A stretch of DNA of 64,000 bases, from assembly GCA_036417435.1 (NCBI GenBank), contig CM070904.1, positions 65,495,908 through 65,559,907 of the forward strand, written 5' to 3'. Source of the DNA: Inia geoffrensis (taxonomy: Eukaryota; Chordata; Mammalia; Artiodactyla; Iniidae). The notes beneath the pieces are model-generated. The model searched no databases and was not told the DNA's origin. It saw only the letters and a list, made by a program, of their open reading frames with translations. Numbering within the stretch: position 1 is the first letter of the stretch; each line of letters starts with the position of its first letter. Made by a program: the position numbers and the translations under genes. Positions 56,615 through 64,000 of the stretch are shown piece after piece.

Positions 56615-57539
56615 GATGTAGTTTCTACTGAGGGCGTACAGTGCACTTTGGCAGAAATTCAGCTGTTAGAATTCCAGACAGGTAAACCTATCAGTTAGCA
56701 CTGTAAAATAACTAACCTGTTCTTAGCCAGACACACTGACTTACTGTATTCTCACAAAAAGGCAAATTTGGAGAGGATTAATGAGGGTGTTGAGGAAGTG
56801 GGAGAAAGGAAGCAGCTGACTGATCAGTACTGTTTTCTTAGTTTCTTTACCCTGGACATTGTGAGTGTACTTGATGGTTTGTATTCTGACTCCTTCCTGA
56901 TTTATTTCTGAACATAACCTCTATCATCTTAGGTCTGTGGAAAATTCATCTCATTAACTAGAATACTGACTTTCCAATTAAGTATCAGATCTTAAATTAT
57001 TATCTATAACTGATACTGAATCTGTGGGCCAGCTCAGGTTGAAGTGAATTCCTTTGTACTACCAGGGAGGAATTCAGTGACTAGCGCAAAGCCGTGGATC
57101 AGAAAAGGGTTCTTGATTTGATGCGCTTGCTCCCTACTTTCCTCTATTAGATTACACCCTGACAACTCTACCTCCTACTCACCTTGTTATACACAGATGG
57201 ATATTTGACCAGTTTCTCATGAAGAATATTTCAGCTTGAGAAGAAGTATGAATATGTAGTAATTCAAGATTCTTCACATTTGAGACATGGTTCTGGTAGC
57301 GTGATTATTGACATTTGACTTCTCTACAGATCACAGATTCATAGTTGGATTAAGAATTACAATATTGTAAGATATGAAAAGAAATGACTTCTGAATTGTC
57401 CTAGAAAGAGTCAACCTCAGATGGCCCTGGGTGGCATTGAAATCTTGAATGATTTATTACCTTTTCCCCTCATTTTCTCCCTTCTTTTAGATGGAGGGTT
57501 AAAAAAAAAGATTCCAATGTATCTTCTTTGTTGACTTAT
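56615..57539. other. AT-rich sequence without recognised features
   Basis: No gene, RNA gene or repeat recognised. Confidence 0.45.
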
Positions 57540-59525
57540 TAGCCATCACTCTTTCTTCTTTTTTAAAGTGGTTGCTTTAGGGTATATAATACACGTCTTT
57601 AACTTATCACAATTTACCTTTAAGTAATATTATACTTCACTCTCTCTCTTCCCAGCCTTTATGTCATTGTCATTATATATTGTATTTCTACATGTTATAA
57701 AAGCAAACATACATTGTAATTGCTTTTACTTTTAACAGAGAACCAACTTTTAAAATATTTAAAAATTAAGCAACAGTATCTTTCATATTTATCCACATGT
57801 TAACCATTTTAGTGCTTTTCATTCCTTTGTGTACATACAGATTTCCACCTTATATCATTTTCATTATGCCTAAGGGACTTCTTTCAATATTCCTTATAAT
57901 GTAGTTTTGCTGGTAATTCATTTTTTCAGTTTTTAGATGTCTGAAAAAATTCATTTCCTCTTTACTTTTAAACGATATTTTCACAGAGTATAGAATTCTA
58001 CATTGACACACTTTTTTTTCTTCCTTTCAGTACCTCAGAGATAATTCTCCACTGTCTTCTGGAATGTATTGTTTTCAGCAAGAAATCTGCTATTGTTCAT
58101 GTCTTTGTTCTTCTGTATGTAATGTACCTTTTTTCCATTTAATTATGATGTATATCAATATCATTTTATTCGTGTTTCTTATGCTTGGGTTTAGTTGACC
58201 TTTTTGAATATATTGGTTTGTCATTTTCAACAAAACTGGAAAATGTTTGGCCATGATTATTCAAACGTTTTTACTGTCCTCCTCTTTTGGTGACCCTATA
58301 AGTTACATTAGCTGCTTAAAGTTGTCCCACAGCTCACTGATGCTCTGTTCATTTTTCCTCCAGTCTTTTATCTGTTTTTCATATTGAGTATTTTCTTTTG
58401 TGATATATTCAGGTTCACACATCTTTTCTTCTTCATTGTCTAATCTGTTTTAAATTCTACCCAGAGAAGTGTTGTCAGTTATTGCATTTTTTTATCTCTA
58501 AAAATTTGACTTAGTTTACTTTTATATCATCAGTGTCTCTATTTATGACTCACTCTTTATGCTGTCTTCTTGAATATATGGAATATAGTTATAAAAGCTG
58601 TTTTAATGTTCTTGCATACTAATTGTATTATCTGTGTCATTTTTGGATCTTTTTCTATTGATAGATTTTTCTCCTCATGACATTTCATGTTTTCCTGTTT
58701 CTTTGCATTTCAGGGAATTTTTGACTGGATGACAGACACTGTGAATTTTCTGTTGTTGGATGACAGGTATATTTAAATTCCTATAAATATTCTTGAGGTT
58801 TGTTCTGAACCTCAAGTAAGTTACTTGGAAACAGCTTGATTCTACCAAGGCTTGCTTTGAATTTTGCTAGGTAGAACCAGAGCAGCCTTTAGTCTAGGCT
58901 TACTTTTCCCTATTACTGAAGCAGTACCTTTCTATGTGCTCAATGCCCCATGAATTATGAGGATTTTATATTTTCTCTATGGGAATATTGAATAATTCCA
59001 GCCTGGCGTGAGTTACAGAGATTTTTCTGTCTTCTCCTTTTGAGATGTTTTATTTCCTTCCTTAGACAGTTTCCTCATGTGCATGTACTAATCAGTACTC
59101 AATCAAAGGCTTAAGGAGGACCCTCTGCAGATATCTGGAGAGCTCTGTGTCTCTTTCTCTTTCCCTCTCTCTCTCTCTTTCTCTGGCTCTGGCTTTCTTT
59201 TCTCTGGTATTCTTTCCTGTGAACTCTAGCCACATTGGCTTCCCAATTCTATTATCTCATCAATTCCAGGAGATGGCTGACTTCAGCAGGTTTCCCTTTC
59301 CCTGTGCTGCAGCCTGGAAGATGTTTCCAGGCGGTAATCTGGAAAAATCATAGAGCTCACCTTGTTTGTTTCCTCTCCCTCAGTGATCACTTTTCTGTGC
59401 TGCCTGATATGCAGTATCTGAAAACTGTTGTTTCATATATTTCATATGGTTTTAAATTTGTTTTTGAGGTAGGAGAATAAATCTGGTGCTTGTTACTCAT
59501 CTTGGCAGAAGCAGAAGTTGTTGAA
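57540..59525 (-). mobile_element. Old L1M-type L1, 3' UTR region, antisense
   Basis: The order 'cattcctttgtgtacataca', 'tatgcctaagggacttcttt', 'cagagtatagaattctacat', 'ctccactgtcttctggaatg', 'gcaagaaatctgctattgtt', 'agttgtcccacagctcactg' matches the long 3' UTR of older mammalian L1M elements in antisense. It ends near 'catcttggcagaagcagaagt'. A (CT)n patch at 59149-59190 lies within. No coding part remains. Confidence 0.82.
59149..59190. repeat. (CT)n-rich tract
   Basis: Interrupted CTCTTT and CTCTCT units inside the old L1 3' UTR; the 68-codon plus frame starting at 59147 is its translation (Ser-Leu repeats). Confidence 0.75.
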
Positions 59526-60056
59526 TAATTTCTTTTTTTTTATCCAAACAAAGTCACAAAAATTATAATCATCCTCATCAGTTCACTCAGTCCCATGTAA
59601 TTAATTTTTTTTTCATCTTGATCTTTTGCTAGTGCTTTTATGAATTCATCAGTTTTCCATTAGAGTTCTGAAAATGCTTATTCATTCAGTTCAGCAGTAT
59701 AGTCAGTTACCAGAAACCTGTACTTGTCAGAGTCTTTTCCATGAATTCCTTGAAGATGAAACCCTTTTATAGGAACATTTTTGCAAAAGCATCAGAGTAC
59801 ACCCAGAACTGTCTGTAAATGACAAAAGACTTAAACATGACCACAGTTAAAGATTTGTGAAAGTTCATAATAATGCAATTGACAAGGAAATTTAGTTATT
59901 TCTGAGATATACATTTTAAAGTAATAACTAGAATTATGACTTATAACATTATACCAGAACATATAAGATTTTTAGAAATTCCATGTAATGTCTGAAATAT
60001 TTATATTAACATATATCCATACAAATAACCCAAAGAAAGTTTAGTATTAGTTGGGT
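59526..60056. other. AT-rich sequence without recognised features
   Basis: Nothing recognised between the two L1 copies. Confidence 0.45.
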
Positions 60057-61408
60057 TTTTTTTGTTTGTTTTTTTATACTGCAGGTTCTTATTAGTCATC
60101 AGTTTTATACACATCAGTGTGTACATGTCAATCCCAATCGCCCAATTCAGCACACCACCATCCCTACCCCACTGCGGTTTTCCCTCCTTGATGTCCATAC
60201 GTTTGTTCTCTACATCTGTGTCTCAACTTCTGCCCTGGAAACCAGTTCATCTATACCATTTTTCTAAGATCCACATACATGCATTAATATACGATATTTG
60301 TTTTTCTCTTTCTGACTTACCTCACTCTGTATGACAGTCTCTAGGTCCATCCATGTCTCAACAAATAACTCAATTTCATTCCTTTTTATGGCTAATATTC
60401 CACTGTATATATGTACCACAACTTCTTTATCCATTCATCTGTCGATGGGCATTTAGGTTGCTTCCATGATGTGGCTATTGTAAATAGTGCTGCAAGGAAC
60501 ATTGGGGTGCATGTGTCTTTTTGAATTATGGCTTTCTCTGGGTATATGCCCAGTAGTGGGATTGCTGGATCATATGGTAATTCTATTCTTAGTTTTTTTA
60601 AGGAACCTCCATACTGTTCTCCATAGTAGCTGTATCAATTTACATTCCCACCAACAGTGCAAGAGGGTTCCCTTTTCTGCACACCCTCTCCAGCATTTGT
60701 TGCTTGTAGATTTTCTGATGACCATTCTAACTGGTGTGAGGTGATACCTCATTGTAGTTTTGATTTGCGTTTCTCTAATAATTAGTGATGTTGAGCAGCT
60801 TTTCATGTGCTTCTTGGCCATCTGTATGTCTTCTTTGGAGAATTGTCTATGTAGGTCTTCTGCCCGTTTTAGGATTGGGTTGTTTGTTTCTTTAATATTG
60901 AGCTGCATGAGCTGTTTATATATTTTGGAGATTAATCCTTTGTCCGTTGATTCATTTGCAAATATTTTCTCCCATTCTGAGCGTTGTCTTTTCATCTTGT
61001 TTATGGTTTCCTTTGCTGTGCAAAAGCTTTGAAGTTTCATTAGGTCCCATTTGTTTATTTTTGTTTTATTTCCATTACTCTAGGAAGTGGATTAAAAAAG
61101 ATCTTGCTGTGATTTATGTCAAAGAGTGTTCTTCCTATGTTTTTCTCTAAGAGTTTTATAGTGTTTGGTCTTACATTTAGGTCTCTAATCCATTTTGAGT
61201 TTATTTTTGTGTATGGTGTTAGGGAGTGTTCTAATTTCATTCTCTTACATGTAGCTGTCCAGTTTTTCCAGCACCACTTATTGAAGAGACTGTCTTTTCT
61301 CCATTGTATATCTTTGCCTCCTTTGTCATAGATTAGTTGACCATAGATGTGTGGGTTTATCTCTGGGCTTTCTATCTTGTTCCATTGATCTATGTTTCTG
61401 TTTTTGTG

Positions 61409-62065
61409 TCAGTACCATATTGTCTTGATTACTGTAGCTTTGTAGTATGGTCTGAAGTCAGGGAGTCTGATTCCTCCAGCTCCGTTTTTTTCCCTCAAGA
61501 CTGCTTTGGCTATTTGGGGTCTTCTGTGTCTCCATACAAATTTTAAGATGATTTGTTCTAGTTCCATAAAAAATGCCATTGGTAGTTTGATATGGATTGC
61601 ATTGAATCTGTAGATTGCTTTGGGTAGTATAGTCATTTTCACAATATTGATTCTTCCAATCCAAGAACATGGTATATCTCTCCATCTGTTAGTATCACCT
61701 TTAATTTCTTTCATCAGTGTCTTATAGTTTTCTGCATACAGTTCTTTTGTCTCCCTTGGTTGGTTTATTCCTAGGTATTTTATTCTTTTTGTTTCATCAT
61801 TAGTGTATAGGAATGCAAGAGATTTCTGTGCATTAATTTTGTATCCTGCAACTTTACCAAATTCATTGATTAGCTCTAGTAGTTTTCTGTTAGCATTTAT
61901 AGGATTCTCTATGTATAGTATCATGTCAACTGCAAACAGTGACAGTTTTACTTCTTCTTTTCCAATTTGTATTCCTTTTACTTCTTTTTCTTCTCTGATT
62001 GCCGTGTCTAGGACTTCCGAAACTATGTTGAATAATAGTGGTGAGAGTGGACATCCTTCTCTCAT
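61409..62065 (-). pseudogene. L1 ORF2 reverse transcriptase fragment with altered active site
   Basis: A 218-codon open piece of ORF2. It covers the polymerase palm from [10 protein letters not shown] through the active-site loop and into the thumb ([28 protein letters not shown]). The loop reads FAVDMILY where active L1 has FADDMILY: the first of the two metal-binding aspartates is a valine (codon at 61928-61930). This alone should abolish polymerase activity. A stop lies just upstream, and the frame ends near WY at 61409. Confidence 0.93.
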
Positions 62066-62115
62066 TCCTTATCTAAGGGGAAATGCTTTCAGTTTTTCAC
62101 CATTGAGAATGATGT

Positions 62116-62640
62116 TTACCGTGGGTTTTCATATATGGCCTTTATTGTGTTGAGGTAGATTCCCTCTATGCCCACTCTCCGGAGAGTTTTTATCATAAAT
62201 GGGTGTTGAATTTTGTCAAAAGCTTTTTCTGAATCTATTGAGATGATCATATGGTTTTTATTCTTCAATTTGTTAATATGGTGTATCACACTGATTGACT
62301 TGCATATATTGAAGAATCCTTGCATCCCTGGGATAAATCCCACTTGATTGTGGTGGATGATCCTTTTAATGTGTTGTTGGATTCTGTTTGCTAGTATTTT
62401 GTTGAGGATTTTTGCATCTATATTCATCAGTGATATTGGTCTGTAATTTTCTTTTTTTGTAGTATCTTTGTCTGGGATTGGTATCAGGGTGATGGTGGCC
62501 TCATAGAACGCGTTTGGGAGTGTTCCTTCCTCCGCAATATTTTGGAAGAGTTTGAGGAGGATGGGTCTTAGCTCTTCTCTAAATGTTTGATAGAATTCAC
62601 CTGTGAAATCATCTGCTCCTGGACTTTTGTTTGTTGGAAG
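62116..62640 (-). pseudogene. L1 ORF2 reverse transcriptase N-terminal fragment
   Basis: Open for about 175 codons from the SINE junction: [33 protein letters not shown], and motif [15 protein letters not shown]. The frame closes at a TAA after AIYENPR (near 62116). The apparent N-terminal 30 residues of the longer frame are translated SINE, not ORF2. Confidence 0.92.
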
Positions 62641-62868
62641 ATTTTTTTTTTTTTTTTTTTTGCAGTACACGGGCCTCTCACTGATGTGGCCTCTCCTGTT
62701 GCGGAGGATAGGCTCTGGACGTGCAGGCTCAACGGCCATGGCTCACGGGCCCAGCCACTCCGTGGCATGTGGGATCTTCCCGGACTGGGGCACGAACCCG
62801 TGTCCCCTGCTTCGGCAGGCGGACTCTCAACCACTGCATCACCAGGGAAGCCCTGTTAGAAGATTTTT
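62632..62868 (-). mobile_element. CHR-type SINE inserted in the L1 ORF2
   Basis: Antisense copy with T run 62642-62661, 'gcagtacacgggcc' block and head ending 'tcaccagggaagccc' at 62853. The L1 sequence tgttggaagattttt is duplicated as tgttagaagattttt (62632-62646 and 62854-62868, one mismatch). The SINE therefore entered after the L1 was in place, and in the same orientation as the L1. Confidence 0.96.
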
Positions 62869-63708
62869 AATCATAATATCCATTTCATTACTTGTGATTC
62901 ATCAGTTCATATTTTCTGTTTCTTCCTGGGTCAGTCTTGGAAGGTTATACCTTTCTAAGAATTTGTCCATTTCTTCCTGGTTGTCCATTTTATTGGCATA
63001 GAGTTGCTTGTAGTAGTCTCTTAAGATGCTTTGTATTTCTGTGTTGTCTGTTGTAACTTCTCCTTGTTCATTTCTAATTTTATTGATTTGGGTCCTCTCT
63101 CTTTTCTCTTGATGAGTTTGACTAATGGTTTATCAATTTTGTTTATCTTCTCAAAGAACCAGCTCTTAGTTTTATTGATCTTTGCTATTGTTTTCTTTGT
63201 TTCTATTTCATTTATTTCTGCCCTGATCTTTATGATTTCTTTCCTTCTGCTAACTTTGGGTTTTGTTTGTTCTTCTTCTCTCTAGTTCCTTTATGTGTAA
63301 GGTTAGATTGTTTACTTGAGATTTTTCTTGTTTCTTGAGGTAGGCTTGTATAGCTATAAAATTCCCTCTTAGAACTGCTTTTGCTGCATCCCATAGGTTT
63401 TGGATAGTCGTGTTTTCATTGTCATTTGACTCTAGGTAGTTTTTGATTTCCTTTTTGATTTCTTCAGTGATCTCTTGGTTGTTTAGTAACGTATTGTTTA
63501 GCCTCCATGTGTTTGTGTTTTTTACATTTTTTTCCCGTAATTCATTTCTAATCTCATAGCATTGTGGTCAGAAAAGATGCCTGATATGATTTCAATTTTC
63601 TTAAATTTACTGAGGCTTGATTTGTGACCCAAGATGTGATCTATCCTGGAGAATGTTCCGTGCGCATTTGAGAAGAAAGTGTAATCTGCTGTTTTTGGAT
63701 GGAATGTC

Positions 63709-63960
63709 CTATAAATAATAGTTAAATCTATCTGGTCTATTGTGTCTATTTAAAGCTTCTGTTTCCTTATTTATTTTCATTTTGGATGATCTGTCCATTG
63801 GTGTAAGTGAGGTGTTAAAGTCCCCTACTGTTATGGCCTTACTGTCGATTTCCTCTTTTATAGCTGTTAGCATTTGCCTTATGTATTTAGGTGCTCCTAT
63901 GATGGGTACATATATATTTATAATTGTTATATCTTCTTTCTGGATTGATCCTTTGATCAT
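63709..63960 (-). pseudogene. L1 ORF2 endonuclease fragment
   Basis: An 83-codon piece of the APE-type endonuclease that nicks target DNA. It includes INIYVPIIGAPKYI and the GDFNTSLTPMDRSS block with the conserved Asp and Asn of the catalytic centre. The downstream part (YTFFSNAHGTFSRIDHIL-type words, about 63600-63700) continues in another frame. The N-terminal part lies beyond the window. Confidence 0.9.
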
Positions 63961-64000
63961 TATGTAGTGTCCTTCCTTGTCTCTTGTAACAGTTTTTATT

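Larger units (their letters stand above)
60057..64000 (-). mobile_element. Long antisense L1 LINE, ORF2 with stops, running off the right edge
   Basis: The 3' end lies at the left: T-rich tail (60057-60077), then 3' UTR ('tactgcaggttcttattagt'), then ORF2 read on the minus strand. Recognisable blocks are the C-terminal CWWECK region (60570-61040 frame), the SLFNKW and KINSKWI region (61055-61400), polymerase with [10 protein letters not shown] and a FAVD in place of FADD (61409-62065), polymerase N-terminal with [10 protein letters not shown] and NYRPISL (62116-62640), and the endonuclease with INIYVP and GDFN (63709-63960). In-frame stops occur near 62065-62116 (PLR*GMREG), and a SINE interrupts it at 62647-62853. 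ORF1 and the 5' UTR would lie beyond the window. Dead copy. Confidence 0.95.

Noticed and set aside
60487..61546. Plus-strand hydrophobic frames across the L1
   Set aside because: They are antisense shadows of ORF2; the minus strand gives recognisable ORF2 motifs.

Overview
This is nuclear DNA of a mammal, almost certainly a cetacean and probably a toothed whale. The main evidence is 14 copies of a short (~200 bp) tRNA-derived SINE of the CHR type, reading 'cttccctggtggcgcagtggttgag' split over its head and ending in '..gcgtaccgc' plus an A tail. Four longer, older relatives (~280-330 bp) and one short tRNA-SINE copy accompany them. MIR, L2, MER5A-like, MLT1 and L1 remnants complete a normal placental-mammal repeat set. 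Family names come from memory of consensus sequences; no database search was run.

Layout. Positions 1-6.4 kb hold no young repeat and contain the window's only CpG island (~1.9-2.88 kb). A near-perfect splice donor on the minus strand (CAG|GTAAGAG, exon end at 1714) lies at its edge, so the best gene model is a first, probably non-coding exon of a minus-strand gene whose first intron runs off the left edge. I could not identify that gene. From 6.5 to 60 kb the sequence is AT-rich intergenic or intronic DNA built from ancient L2 and MIR fragments, with SINE insertions that become dense from ~27 to 54 kb. Two rearranged L1 copies lie head to tail at 46.9-49.8 kb, a 5'-truncated L1 tail at 45.7-46.0 kb, an old L1M-type 3' region at 57.5-59.5 kb, and a long antisense L1 at 60.06-64 kb that runs off the right edge and carries a SINE inside ORF2.

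No intact protein-coding gene, tRNA, rRNA, CRISPR array or bacterial-type feature is supportable. Most long open frames are translations of SINEs or L1 ORF2 debris. I found no candidate for a new biological system. The points that merit checking are the CpG island with its splice donor and repeat-free flank, a perfect palindrome holding two facing GATA motifs, a triple target-site repeat formed by two SINEs at one site, two (TA)n microsatellites grown from SINE tails, a possible L1 3' transduction, and an L1 copy whose deletion fused ORF2 in frame.
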